The notes under the pieces are model-generated. The model was not told where the DNA came from. It made no database searches and saw only the letters and a program-made list of their open reading frames with translations. This document shows, piece after piece, positions 49,929 through 62,059 of a stretch of DNA of 64,000 bases. The position numbers and the translations under genes are program-made. The DNA is from Euwallacea fornicatus (lineage: Eukaryota; Arthropoda; Insecta; Coleoptera; Curculionidae). The stretch is from positions 4,712,001 through 4,776,000 of the forward strand of contig NC_089548.1 of NCBI RefSeq assembly GCF_040115645.1, read 5' to 3'. Positions within the stretch are counted from its first letter, which is position 1; each line of letters starts with the position of its first letter.

Positions 49929-50162
49929 GTTAATGACACCAACGACAATCCGCCAGTGTTCCTGGAACAGGCTTATTCCTTCGACATCCCCGAGAATGCC
50001 CTTAGGGGGTACAGGGTGGGACAAATCAAGGCGACCGATGCGGATTTAGGGGTTAACGCACAGCTGAGCTATACAGTGGTCAGCAACTGGGCCAATGATG
50101 TCTTCTCTCTAAACCCCCAAACGGGAGTTTTTACCCTGACCTCGAAGCTGGATTACGAAGAA
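49929..50162 (+). CDS. ft: Fat-like cadherin, internal exon B (first two thirds of the next cadherin repeat)
   Basis: This 234-bp, 78-codon exon lies between TTTATTCCAG and GAA|GTAAGT, both strong splice signals. The translation begins VNDTNDNPPVFLEQAYSF, followed by DIPENALRG (the PEN motif), ATDADLGVNAQLSYTVV (DxDxGxNxxxxY) and LDYEE (the LDRE position). These are the ordered calcium-ligand motifs of an EC repeat, and all are intact. The EC repeat is completed by the first part of the next exon (LDYEE|VQHYILVVQAQDSG). Both boundaries are phase 0, so skipping this exon alone would keep frame but destroy a repeat. The reading frame stays open for 55 codons past the donor. That extension is basic and unlike a cadherin, so it is treated as intron. 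Confidence 0.94.
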
Positions 50163-53100
50163 GTAAGTTACTACCGTTGTTGGTTAAAAAATGTGAATTA
50201 CGTCGGAAAAAGTAAAGGAGCTTCAAGTATGGTAAGTGTCGGTTTTTCTTCTAGGCGTAGACCTAGAAAACGGCCGCGAATAAATAGAAAAAAGCTGATT
50301 AAATGGTGGATTGGAGCGTTAGAGTAGCAAAGGAATACTAATTGAAAAATTACATAGAGAAGAGCCACACAAGTTGCGGTTTTGTTCAGTTTCAGATTAA
50401 AATGGTCACGAATCCTAATTGAAGCAATATTTTTCGATTGTCGTTATTATGGAGTGAACTCATGGTTGGTTACAATATTAATCTTTCAACAAAAGTTCTT
50501 ATTTATGAGCGCTCCGCAAGGCCAATCCAGGACATAACAAAGCCCAAAGGAAAAAAAGAAAAAACACAAAGTATTGTCAACCAGGCTTTATTTTTTCGAG
50601 ACGGAAAAAATGAACGTTCGTACCGATATACGTCCACGGGGTTTCTGCTTCAAAAACAAGGTCAGTTCTGTTATTAAACGATTTATTGCCAGCCCGCGGA
50701 CAACTACAGATATCCCTAACAATAATTTTAATTTTACCATGAGCCCTGAATTTCACAACCATCAGGGAAGTGAAAACTCGTCTGTCTGTAGGTAGATCGT
50801 ATCCAATCAGATGAGCTGGTGTTTCTGTATAAAAACCGACCAGACTTTATTGCCATTGCCCGTCGCGTCGCTTTGGTTTCCATCTGTATTTAGCTTCCGA
50901 AGTTGCAGCCCCTAGTTTTTGTCCTACTCTGTGTATACCTTTGTTGTCGTCTTTGTATTGTTGCCCAACTGTTTGAAAAGCAATTTCAATCAATGACGAT
51001 TAGGTTAATTCAGGTTATCATTTCCAGCGAAGCCCGCCCCGGTAAGCGGCTTAATTGCCTTCATTACGCTAAAATAATCTTAAATTTTTAGCTTATTTTA
51101 TTCATTAATTGTCTTATCGCCGACTACATAGATCCATACAACAAACGCACGCGATGAACTCTGTCAATACGCAGACGATTAAAGCTTCGAATTTGTCGAA
51201 CAAATAAAAAGCGATAGACCTTGATAAAGGTCCATTTTTGAACGACGAAAATGGTCGTGCAGGGTAATTTCTCTGCCTCGAGGATGATAAATTTAATTCT
51301 ACATAGCATAGAAGGCAATATGCTCGAGCCAACCAAAGGATAGAACATGAATGAAGCCAAAATAGACATTGGATCAAACAGATCACGTAACTGAACTGTA
51401 TGATCTGACTTGTCATTTATTCTTGCGCGAGGTCGATGATCGTAGGCGACAATAGTCATCAATACCTAATTCAAAACTGTTTTCAGGAACAGTTTGGGAA
51501 CCTCAAGCGGACAGCACTGATTGGTAAAATACGTAAATCTCAAAAAACAAGGATTATTACTCCATTTCGTAGATCAACTATCGCTTTATTTATGGTGATT
51601 CTGAAACTCCTCCCTAGAAAATACAACAAAGTTCCATATTAGAATTGCTCCTTTAATCATATTTGAACCATATGGCCTTGGTAGTTATCTGTGTGGATAT
51701 CGAAAAAGATACAGAATATTAACTGTTGTTCTGTCCCTAGCGATGGACAAGTAGATCAATGACAACATTCACGGCGAATGTTCAATGACGATAATTGTCA
51801 TCTTTCGAAGACCAATCAGATACGCTAGAGTTCACTTGACCTGCAAACGTGGAAGGATAAAACCAAAAGTATTTGCTCGTTTGAAAATTATAAAAGTCGA
51901 AGAATCTCCAACCGAATCGTGAGATATTAATGTCAATATGTGTCAATAGCTCTTATCAGTTGCGTTCTCGTGGTCTACTGAAGCATTCATAGCGATCCGT
52001 TTGATTTCTCAGGCTTTAAACCGACTTCACCTACCCACTCGTCCTTTCAATTTAAATCGGCACTTTCTCAGTTAAGTGATATATTAAATTCCTGGAAAAG
52101 TCTCATTAATTTTCATTTCGGGGCGTTTGATCAACTCAAAATTCCGTAGATCATCAAAATCGACTGAATCGTCAGAAATGAGTTCTAACCTTAAGAGAAC
52201 GTAATGTTCCTCGAAGGCGTTCTCTTGTCTAGATCATTGATCATCTCCACACATTTCTCCTTTAGATTCGAGAATCTGGCTCCATTAACGTCGGTTCAAG
52301 GCGTGATTGCTGACATTGCTGATTAAAAGACTATTTGCTGTAGTACCAATCGCGTCACAATCTTCATATCGGCGCTGATGCTGCATCTTTTCAAAATTCG
52401 TATGTTGCAGGAATTTTTCGGGTATCGATGCAACGCTGTCAGTGTTTAAGTAGCCTTTAGCAGTATTATTGGATTTAGAGTAAATAATTATCATGCGAAT
52501 GAACAAAAAAAGTAATAATAATAATCATTATTGTTGCTAAAAAAATTAACAAATCTCAAGGCATATTCATTTGATCAATGATGTGTAAGTGGGCGTTCTG
52601 AGAGGAAATGGTCTGAACCAACGCCATTATAAATTGAACTTACTTCTCTAACTGAATTCAGTGTGACAAGTAATAAGGATCCATTATTTTTCAGTTGGGC
52701 AGCTTGGGCGTTATACCAACAATAACAATAACACCGACAGTAAATAGTCAGGAGCACTATTCTAGTTCTCGAAAGAACAATTTTTTACTACGCAAGATGA
52801 TAAACAAGGAAAACGAAGGATTAAAACACAAATATCAAGAAAAGTTAACGAAAATTGGCGCTTTCAGAATATCCCTAGTCAGATCAACAAGGAAACGTCA
52901 ACAAATTTACCGGCAATCGTGCAACCAAACAGTGTTTTGTTTTGACATTCAAATATTCCTCTATCCTTTTCTAGCACATAAAATTTATATGACTTGTCAT
53001 TTTACCTAAGGCGACTCTTAATCGCTACATTCTGTGACGTCAATAAAAAAATCACGTGACTTGTACTAAATATCATTTTGACATAGTTCCTCGAATTTAT

Positions 53101-55869
53101 CCCAAATTGGACAATTGGGCCAATAACTGCTGCTTACCACCTACCCCATCACCAGTGTTGCACTCGTAACTCAGTTTTGTCTTTGACTAGTTTGATGCGA
53201 TTACTCTGTCCTCTCCAAGGCATCCATTACTATCTAATTTTTCGTCACAATTACCGTTCTTCTCCATACGTGTATTATAACATTTACCGCGTGTTATTGA
53301 CCATCACCTAAACCTCTTTTGGAACCTCCTGAATTCCTGCTTTACATTCAAATATCATACTCGTTGGGTATTATAAATATACGCCTCTGAGGGCCTGATT
53401 AATTCAGCAAGCGTAATTATTCGATGATTGCGTCATTTAAATGTTGCAAAATTAAATAACCGTGAACTTGTTAAAACACCGGGTACGCATTTAAATCTCA
53501 CCTTGACGGTTTTTATGCACTTTCTCATGGATCCCATGAACTTGCACTGAACGTTTATAATATGTAGGCATGCTTGCAAGAAACGTTAAGGAGTTTTCGA
53601 ACTGTTTGTTAATAGTATTCATGGCTTAGCAATAACTGTCTATTTTCCTATGAAGTCTTAATCGAATTATAATTAAATCTTTATCAAATTGTTTACCATG
53701 AAGATGTTGCTCTGCTTAAATGTACAGGGAGAAAATGCGAGAGCATGAGGTATACTACCTAGCATGGCAAAGACCAAATGTATTTCTCAGGGCTAGTGGC
53801 TAATGGTATGCAGAAAGCGATAAAACAATCCCACAAACAATACTAATTTAACTCTGAATGCACTGGGTTTTGCGCGTCAAACCATGACAGGTCTTCATTA
53901 AGCACGTTTCGTCCATAAAATACTTTGTACGTTTCAACAAAAGGACGTAAAAGAGAAACGTTTCCAAATGAAATGTTTAACCAAAACAATGAACATCGCA
54001 AGGTATCAATTAAAGTATTATTGTTTGGGTTAGTACTAGTGGTAATTTAGAGTAGTTACTGAGAATCTACCTCTGCAAGAGAGAAGACTTTTCTAAACTC
54101 TTCACATACATGGATACAGGATGTCTTTAGCTGAATGCCAGTTAGAAATACGCTCACTTTCATATCCAATACGCCACAGAGTAATAATAATAATTAAGTC
54201 TTGCAATTTTGGTAAATTGGCAAAATAATGTTTCGTAACAAGGTATGAAATGATCAGAGTTTCTGTTGAAAAAATATTTGTTAACTGAAAAGTTAATAAT
54301 GAATGTTATCGCCTTCTACAGCAATGCAAGCATGTAATCTTCGTGGCATGCTTCGCAACATATGATCAACATTCTCCTCGGATATTTCATTTCATTCTAT
54401 CTCAACGTGGTGTCGTAGATCTTTCAAATTGTTTGGAGGCCTCGGTAAATTTCAAACACGGTGACTCATCATGTCCCGAAGGTGCTCGATAGGTGATAGG
54501 TCTGGTGACCGTGCAGGGCAAAGCACCATTTCCAATTGTGCTTGTTCCAGATACCTTCGAGTAATGCAGTATGCGGCGTCCTATTATTCTCTTGGAAAAT
54601 GCTATTTGGTGAAGTCTGCATGAAGGCTTCCAATACTGGCCTTAGGAGATTGTTAACGTAGGATGTTGCACCGCCGAACCGACCATAGGAAAACCCATGC
54701 AAATTCGAATATACCACATAATATTCTGAGTCTCTCATAAAAGGACTTTCAAAAAAGTCTAGTGCAATTTTGCCCATAAACGAACAAGGAAGATAATTTA
54801 AGATGGTATTGAAATTTACACGGGTTTTCCTACGGTCGGTCTTGTGATGCAGGACTCTGTACATATAATAATATATTTAATTAATAAATGATAATAGATT
54901 TTGGGGTCAAATAGTTGCATGAGAAACTGCGATTTGCTATTTTTCGCGGTTTCCTAAGTACTCCTAATGAGCTCTCAGTTAAAGACACCCTGTATGTACC
55001 AAATGAATAATAAAGAGATTTTAATCAGAATATTTGGTTGCCTGTTTTTGATAAAAAATATTCAGTTGCGGGTAAACTTTCAAGGTTAAAGGGGCCACAA
55101 AGTTCCAGGAACATGAGCATTTCGCACCCCTTAAGGAAGACTTTCCAGATGATCAAAAACTTGGCGTAAATGGTGCTAGAAAGAACTGTAAATGGAGGGC
55201 ATGGGGCGACTGCCACGAAATTCTTAGGTCCTGAATAAACTAAATCTTTGTCTAGATCAAGAAAATGTTATAGAAACCATTAATAGAAGGGGAAATTCAT
55301 CCCATTCCAATCGTGAAACTGTAATTTTACTAACAATGCTGCAGTGAAGATTAATCACTACCTCCCATGTCCAGATGAATGTAATGCACGCTTGATGAAA
55401 AGGTGATGATTCGTACTGTAGATCATCATGTTTTCGTCAAATGCATTTCTACTTAAGTCTCACAACTCTGTACAATAAATTGATCAATTCCTTGACAAGT
55501 AAAGTTGAACGGATCAAGCAGTGTGGCTGCTAAGGCGAAATTTAAAATCCTTCAGGTACGCTCGGTTCTCTGAGGGTAAGCCATAGGTACCTATTCAAAA
55601 TTTTAAAAATCCTCTTAGCTTGGAACACAGAAAGAATTCTTAACAAAATAATTGGTCGGGTGCATGAAAAAATCGTCTTAGACACATGCGTGGTTCCCCT
55701 TACTATGAGATTTCCATCTCTCGGAGAATAGGACAGGAAGCTCTTAACATGACCATTCTTTTTTTGTCAAATGAGAGTGTCCAAATTCTGAAAAAGGGTT
55801 TGCAAGGCTGTGAAGTCTGCGACAAGTACTACATAGAATTAATGATAACTTTCATTTTCGTTTTTGCAG
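50163..55869 (+). other. Fat-like gene intron between exons B and C (5707 bp)
   Basis: The intron is bounded by GTAAGT and TTGCAG. Its clearest content is a deleted Tc1-like element at 54115-54994 on the minus strand. The stretches 50330-54110 and 55000-55860 are AT-rich with no motif, RNA gene or protein similarity I can name. A minus-strand open frame of 112 codons (51124-51462) is unassigned and probably chance. Confidence 0.88.
54115..54994 (-). mobile_element. Internally deleted Tc1-like transposon with both ends present
   Basis: The ends TACAGGATGTCTTTAGCTGA (54115) and, in reverse complement, TACAGGGTGTCTTTAACTGA (to 54994) match at 18 of 20 positions, and both begin with the TA target. 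The 880-bp interior carries a minus-strand transposase remnant: NLHGFSYGRFGGATSYVNNL, then QENNRTPHTA where QQDNARPHTA is expected, so the catalytic Asp is lost. After a frameshift it reads SPDLSPIEHL. It is shorter than the 1.2-1.7 kb usual for the family because the N-terminal coding region is missing. It is closely related to the fragment at 5596-5915 and lies in the Fat intron between exons B and C. Confidence 0.88.
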
Positions 55870-56071
55870 GTTCAGCACTATATTCTGGTCGTCCAAGCTC
55901 AAGATTCCGGAGTCCACCCCCTGTCCAGCACACTAACCGTCTACTGTAACGTCTTGGACCTTAACGACAACACTCCGATCTTCGACCCCATGTCCTACAG
56001 CAACGATATATTCGAGAACGTCACTGTGGGTACCAGCGTCCTAACGGTCAGCGCCACGGATCTGGATTCTG
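55870..56071 (+). CDS. ft: Fat-like cadherin, internal exon C (end of one cadherin repeat, start of the next)
   Basis: This 202-bp exon follows TCGTTTTTGCAG and ends TCTG|GTAAGA, giving 67 codons plus one base (phase 0 in, phase 1 out). The translation VQHYILVVQAQDSGVHPLSS completes the preceding EC repeat. YCNVLDLNDNTPIFDPMSYS is the next linker, followed by FENVTVG and ATDLDSG. The stretches VQAQDxG, YCNVLDLNDN and FDPMSYS are the strongest reason for calling this gene Fat rather than Dachsous, Fat2/kugelei or another cadherin. This is from memory of insect Fat proteins, not from a search. The exon ends inside the DxDxGxNG calcium motif, whose second half lies about 6 kb away. Confidence 0.93.
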
Positions 56072-57831
56072 GTAAGAGATTGATCAGTTAAAATTGCTAA
56101 CTTTTACACATAATGTAGGCATTATACAATCAATTCACGTTATAATACGTGATGCGTCTGATGGCGAAGCGAATTTTTCCGATGTAACACTGTCCATTAA
56201 ACCTGGCAGTACCAGGAATCGATTCATATTTGTTCGGTCGACATGTTTAATACATTTCATTTCCATTTTAAATAGGGAGCTATTGGAAGACCTTGCGTAT
56301 TTTTTCACGTCAACTTTCCTAACAAGCTGATATAGGCATTCGTCAGAGTTTTGTCTAATAAAATGGGCTATAATGGGTTTTTGCCTTTTCCGTCCGTGGG
56401 GAGAAAAAGAAAGAGGATCTAAGGATCACTTGAAGTGACATTTTTAGGTGCGCGGGAAATAAATAATTATAGATGAGGTCAGTGTCGGTTTGTCTATTTC
56501 TACAGTTATACGAATGGTAATTGTATGTTATTACCGCCAGCATTGACCCCTAGGTCGGTTTCGCAATTTTCCTCACTGTGATTTACTTTCTGCAATTTTC
56601 GGTTATGAATGTGAACGAGTCACAGCAAAGCTGCAAACCAATGCATTTTTTCTCATAAAAAAAATGTCGTGTAGCACCAACGAAACCCACGCGGAACCAT
56701 AACTCCGGTACCAAAAAACGTCTCAATTGCGCGTCTTTTTGTCGCAACTGACGCTACACACAGCGGTCAGTCTTTTGAAAATTGGACGTTAAAAATACGA
56801 CCAACCAAAACAGATTTTTTCTGGAACCGACCGGTCGTTTGTCGCATTTACATAAACATTTCTCGGGCCCGTTTTGTTAAAATAATCGCGGACCACTCAT
56901 AAAAATAATTTATTCTATAAATGAGATGCCCGGGAACTTGTTCTTTGCAGTGGCGTACCCAGCACGAAGGAGGTTTCTGGAAAAACACTAATTGATCAAT
57001 TCGGGCACTGAGGGGACCCTAAAATTAAGAATAGATCCTGATAGTTAAAATTCGGTGTTGGTTGCACTCGTTTGAATATGCATTTCGTCTTCTCAAAAAG
57101 TGCATCTCGATAAAATCGAAAGCGTTTTTTTGCAAGTTTTTGGAACTTTTTCACTTAATTGAGTTATTGGCGCAAATCCAGTGACGCCTAAGTAATATTC
57201 GTTAAGCTGCACTGCTTTAACTTCAGCAAAAGTGTAGGTAACATGAGGAAAAAACTGAAATAACCGAAATCTTGTGTTACGCGTAAAAAAATTCACGAAA
57301 ACCATGTAATGTAGATCATCCCTGCGGGTTGCTTAATAAATCTCTTGATGGACCTCTGTAAGTCTGATTTATTGCGCAGAATATGTTCAAAATTGTAATT
57401 GCTAAAAAATCACTTACGGACCTAAATATGAAATAACAATAAGATATCGTTAGAGAAAAGGAACAAAGTTTACGTCTATTTCCGGTGTTTTTGCAAGTGA
57501 CGCATATTTTGGGCTTGCAAAAGCCGATTATGGCCGGTCACCGACATTAATCCAAATACGATTTCAGGAAATGTCAAATTTTCTGTGGAGCGGGCTATGT
57601 GAACCACCTTGTATATAAAAAATCGTCTCGCTTGATAACATTTTTTATCATAAAGACAGTCAACTTTTTATTGACATCGAGGCGAATGCGCGCAATTTTT
57701 TTTCACAAAATCTTCGGTACACATCTCTTTTCGAAGCTCTGTAACTCGGAAACAGCGAGAGAACGAAATAGGGACATTTACGTTTAAATGCATCCTTATT
57801 AGTTAATTACAGATTCCAAAAGTGCAACTAT

Positions 57832-58963
57832 ACACGGTGTCCCAGGGAACAGAATATCTTTTCTATTGTTCAAAAAACTGAAAAACAAGTGAACTTTGGT
57901 GGGGGGGAACCACTTGGTGATTTTTTTTTCGAAATGTCCCCTCTCTACCTCAGGAAGCGACCCCTTTGAAATTTTCAAATGGAAAGAGGAGTTGTGTTAC
58001 ACCTGCTTTGAAAGGTTTTTTTTATGTCTCCATGATCATGGTTTTTTTATTGCTGTACGTCGCTCTTATAGAAATTAAACAGCTATAAGTGTCAGTACTG
58101 GAGTGACATCAGTCCACGTTTGTTTAAAGAAACCCATATTCAACAACTTCACAAATTAAATGTTTGGGCAAAGAATTTGGGTGGTCGCATTGTTGGACCA
58201 TTTTTCATTCTTGGACACTTAAATGGAGAAAAGTATATACAACTTCTACAAGACCCCATATCTCACAGGATAACTGAAATACTTGAACAATATCCCTGCA
58301 TCTTAGCAGAGGAACTAGTTTTTCAACGATATGAAGCTCCTCCACGCTACAACGTTGCCGTCCAACAATTTCGAAATGAAGAATTCCCTGGAAGATGGAT
58401 TTAGCAGAAGAATCCAGCGGAGTGTCCCGCGAGATCTCCTGACCTTACTTCCTTGGATCTTTTCTTATGGGCATATTTGAAGACGAGAATTTAGGACATT
58501 AAATCTGGTTCCTTTGACGAGTTACATACCGGAATCGTCGAAGAGTCAACCAGAAGTATTAGATGATGTACGAGGACGTTTTGAGGATCGGTTGGACATG
58601 TGCATGGGAGTCAATGCAGGTCATTTTCAACATTTTTTACGATAAAATAATGAAAATACTAGGAAAAATTATGTCATTTGGTTTTTATTTAATTTCTATA
58701 AGACCGAGGTAGAAATATAAAAATTAAAAACTTGACCATGTAGAAAAAATAATTACTTTTCGAACGAGGTATAATACAAGCCCTCTTTTAATATCAAATT
58801 TCAAAGGGGTGGTTTCCAGGGGTAGAGGAATGATATTTTAACAACATTTTTGTCACAAAATGATGTCCCCCTCCTTATGAAAGTTGACGTGTTTTAATGT
58901 TTTTTTTGCGAAAAACGAGAGAAGAGATATACAGGCTGGACACCATTCGCTGGGTCGCCCCGT
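57832..58963 (+). mobile_element. DDE transposon with inverted ends of about 200 bp and transposase remains
   Basis: The ends ACACGGTGTCCCAGGGAA (57832) and, reversed, ACGGGGCGACCCAGCGAA (to 58963) are flanked by TAT/ATA. Similarity continues inwards for about 200 bases on each side, including CGACCCCTTTGAAATTT (about 57950) against its partner near 58800. Between the arms, a plus-strand frame at 58120-58404 reads KLNVWAKNLGGRIVGPFFIL, LNGEKYIQLLQDPI and FQRYEAPPRY. The usual FQQDGAPPHY motif has lost its Asp. After a stop, ARSPDLTSLDLFLWAYL follows near 58430. This is a relic of a mariner-superfamily element within the Fat intron. Confidence 0.88.
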
Positions 58964-59813
58964 ATATGAAATATTGTATTTAAAAACGTCGAGTTTTTGG
59001 TACGTAAATACGATATTATTTTGGTTTAACAAATTCACCTGTTCTGTAAGGGGTTTAAGGTCGTGGGCCAGAGGATAACATTATATGGTATTGAACGTGG
59101 TGTCAAGTTAGATCGCTTAGAATAGAGAATCTGACCAGTTACATGGTAGTTAAATTTGAAAGCATTCATAATTTTACCCTTATATGAGTTACTGCATTTA
59201 CAACTTTTGCTGAAAAGTCGTATCTCTCAAAAGTCAAATTTGCAATTAGCCAACATGTTACGAGTGTGTCCATAATAAACAAAGTTTCTAAATAAATCAC
59301 TTCGGATGGCATTTTGAGTTATAGTAAGTAGGTAATAACTCAACACAATGGATTTGAGTGTTACGACTTTTATGACTAATAGGTTAGTGCACATTTTTTC
59401 CAGCTTAACGAGAAATTTTTCGTCTCCACATACGACTTCTCAATGAGGTCTGAAAAGTAGATAGACGCTGACTTTTCCAGTTGGTTTCATGATGAGTTCT
59501 ACAGTGAGAACATGTTCGTAATTACGAAACTCATAAAATATTTCAATGTTCTCGATAATCGCCAGCACGTCTGCATTCGTACGTAATAGGGGCTAAGTAC
59601 ATGTAACGGCCACTCTCTGCAAGCCTGAGACCTTATTCTTGCTTCTGAGCGGTGCAGACCCTGTAATAACGTAAAAATGACCTGAGCATTTTAGCCTTCT
59701 AGAACTTGCTTGATGGGTCATTTTGACGTATAGTGACTGAAAAAGTTCGTACATGTAAACATACATTTCTTCCTAATTCAATTTACTGTTACCCAGTGAG
59801 GTACAAAACATAC

Positions 59814-60546
59814 ACAGGGTGTCTACTAAATGATGGAATTAATTTTAAGGGATGATTGCTTGTCATATTTTACGAAAAATGCCCTAATGAATGCATGTCC
59901 TATCTTGTTTCGTTCTCGTAATACAAGGTGTCAAAGTTTTATTTTGATCGGCTTTTTATGACTATTTTTGCACATAAGGGCAATATCTGGATGAAATTCC
60001 ATATACAAGGGTTTTCCGAAATGAGAAATGAAAACACAATATCGGTTTTACCGCAATATGTAGGGGGCGCCATTTGCAGTAATGTTCTTGCGTTAAAGTT
60101 GCCCTAACGTTTTAAGGATCCTGTGTTTTGACTTCTAATAGATTATGTCTTGCTCCCCCGTCAATTCTAAACAAAAAAAGCTATACTTGTTCGAAAACTC
60201 TCAGAGCAATGGTTTGCGAGATATCGACGATTAAAAATTTCTTTGCACATTAGTTCATCAAAAAATTAATTTATAAATAAAAATTTCGTAACAACTCCCT
60301 ACATATTGCAGCAAAGCCGATATCACATTTGGATTTCACGTCTCAGAAAACCCCTGAAAATTGAATTTCATGAAGATATTGCCCTTATGTCCGATAATAT
60401 TTATGAAAAACTGAAAAAAACATTTTCACACCCTGTATCACGAAACCGAAGCAAGATGGGGCATAGGTTTCTTAGAACTTTTTGTTATAAAATCTGGCAA
60501 GGAATCACCTCTTGGAATTAATGCCACCATTTAATAGACACCCTGT
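59814..60546. mobile_element. Long fold-back (hairpin) element 4, 733 bp
   Basis: The left arm 59814-60067 is the imperfect reverse complement of 60294-60546, with a 226-bp centre. The first 30 bases of the arms match at 27 positions, beginning ACAGGGTGTCTACTAAATGA and ACAGGGTGTCTATTAAATGG. Further matches include CATAAGGGCAATATCT, GATGAAATTC and GCAATATGTAGGG. The flanks carry TA next to both ends, consistent with Tc1/mariner insertion. No transposase is encoded, and the frame at 60306-60521 is arm sequence. Its ends resemble those of fold-back 1 and the element at 54115, which suggests mobilisation by a shared transposase type. Confidence 0.9.
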
Positions 60547-60569
60547 ATATATGAGATACATATTTACAA

Positions 60570-60836
60570 AAAATTTTTTGGCTAAATGATAAATTAGGTA
60601 AAAGATGGTTTGGGAGAATGCGCTGCATATCTTGGCCGTCTGGCTCCCCAAACCTTATGATAATCGATTTTTCCGTTTGGGCGAGGATGAAACAAATAGC
60701 TTATGAAGAACGCGTTCCAAATGGTACAGAAATTTTAACAAACAGGATAAGACGGGCAACTCGATTAATTCCTAGAGAACACGCAGAGGCAGCTTTTAAA
60801 GAGTCCCGACACCTTATTGAAAAATGTGGAATTTAA
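60570..60836 (+). mobile_element. mariner-superfamily transposase, C-terminal fragment
   Basis: An open plus-strand frame reads LGKRWFGRMRCISWPSGSPN, LMIIDFSVWARMKQIAYEER then VPNGTEILTNRIRRATRLIP to a stop at 60834. It aligns by eye with the RWIGRxGxIxWPxRSPDLTPLDFFLWG region of insect transposases. The conserved SPDL-x-PLDF is altered to SPNL-x-IIDF. It lies about 25 bases after fold-back 4 and shows no upstream motifs or ends. Confidence 0.75.
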
Positions 60837-62059
60837 GGAGATTTAGTGGAGCTTTAATGCGAGATTATAAATGTTTTAATTCATCTAATGATCATATTTT
60901 ATCGTTTTAACGAAACAAAAATTTGTGAAAATAAAACTTTTTGATTTGGCAAATCCGACGAAATTCGAGAAATCAAATTTGCCCCGGGACTCTCAAACTT
61001 GGTGTGCGGGCTTTGACGTCGATTCCAAACAGCTTTTCTTAATTGCATTACATCGTGTTTGACACAGAAGAGACGCTTTACTCTACAGGAGAACGGGCAC
61101 TTTGAAAATTTCCCGGCCTTGTTTGCTTTTCTACGAGTCAAATTTGTTAAGTCTTTGACCCAGCAAGGCCGAACTTCAAAAAGTGAACACGTAAAACACA
61201 CATAAAATTCGATGCGGAATCAGAAATAAAATAAACAATTTATATTTCTGTTTTAAAAAAAGATGAAGCCGTAACTTGTCTTTGGGTCGTCCTGTGTACA
61301 CTCATTTGCCATAAAAAAAAAACCGAGATAAAAAGTAAGAATCGTCGTGTCCCAACGTTTTCCAAAAGCCAAAGCGCTGATTTTTAATTGAATTTACTCC
61401 GTACTTTCGGTGCACACTGTATGTCCACCATTCAAGGGGGACGTGGTGTACGAATGCTCTTTTCACCCGCCGCAATTCGGCAGGGAACATTCTGTCTCGG
61501 AGGTTGTAGAATCGAGCGCCCCAACCCAACGCTCGGCCGTACCGCCGAGTCATCTCTCAATTGGCGCGTCCGATCAAACGCGACCAAAAACGTAAAATAC
61601 CCGCCGCTACGGCCCTGATTTTTCGTCTTCTCGGAATACCACGAGAACCATTACGTCAATGGTAGACGAAACCCATCGCGTTATTAAAGTTGCGGTTGTC
61701 GGCGCAAAAGTACGAACAACCAGAGATTGTTTTTTGTACGGCGTTATTCTCTCTGTCAATTTATACGTCTTCATTTGACAAGCAGCATGGGAAGCGATGG
61801 AGAGAGACAGAAGGCGTGTTGTTGTGCCCTTCACGCTCAAATTAAAAGATTTTAACGGAAAGGTGTGTCGAATCGCGCGGCCTTACCACAGACGGCCAAA
61901 CTGGCCAAATAATTAAAATTTGCCCAGGCAACAATGCGGTCCGAATTGCCCCGATGTCCGTTAATTACAATGACAAAGAATATCATAACACCGCTTGCTA
62001 TATTTAATATTTTCACGAAGGACCCCCGGCCCAGCTTCTCAGAACTTTAATTGTTACAG

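Larger units (their letters stand above)
56072..62059 (+). other. Fat-like gene intron between exons C and D (5988 bp)
   Basis: The intron is bounded by GTAAGA and GTTACAG. It holds a 1132-bp long-TIR transposon (57832-58963), a 733-bp fold-back element (59814-60546) and a transposase C-terminal fragment (60570-60836), all within about 3 kb. Positions 56080-57820 and 60840-62050 show no gene, although the latter is somewhat richer in GC around 61400-61900. Confidence 0.88.

Noticed and set aside
51124..51462. Minus-strand open frame of 112 codons in the Fat intron
   Set aside because: No recognisable motif, and an overlapping frame of similar length on the same strand suggests chance.
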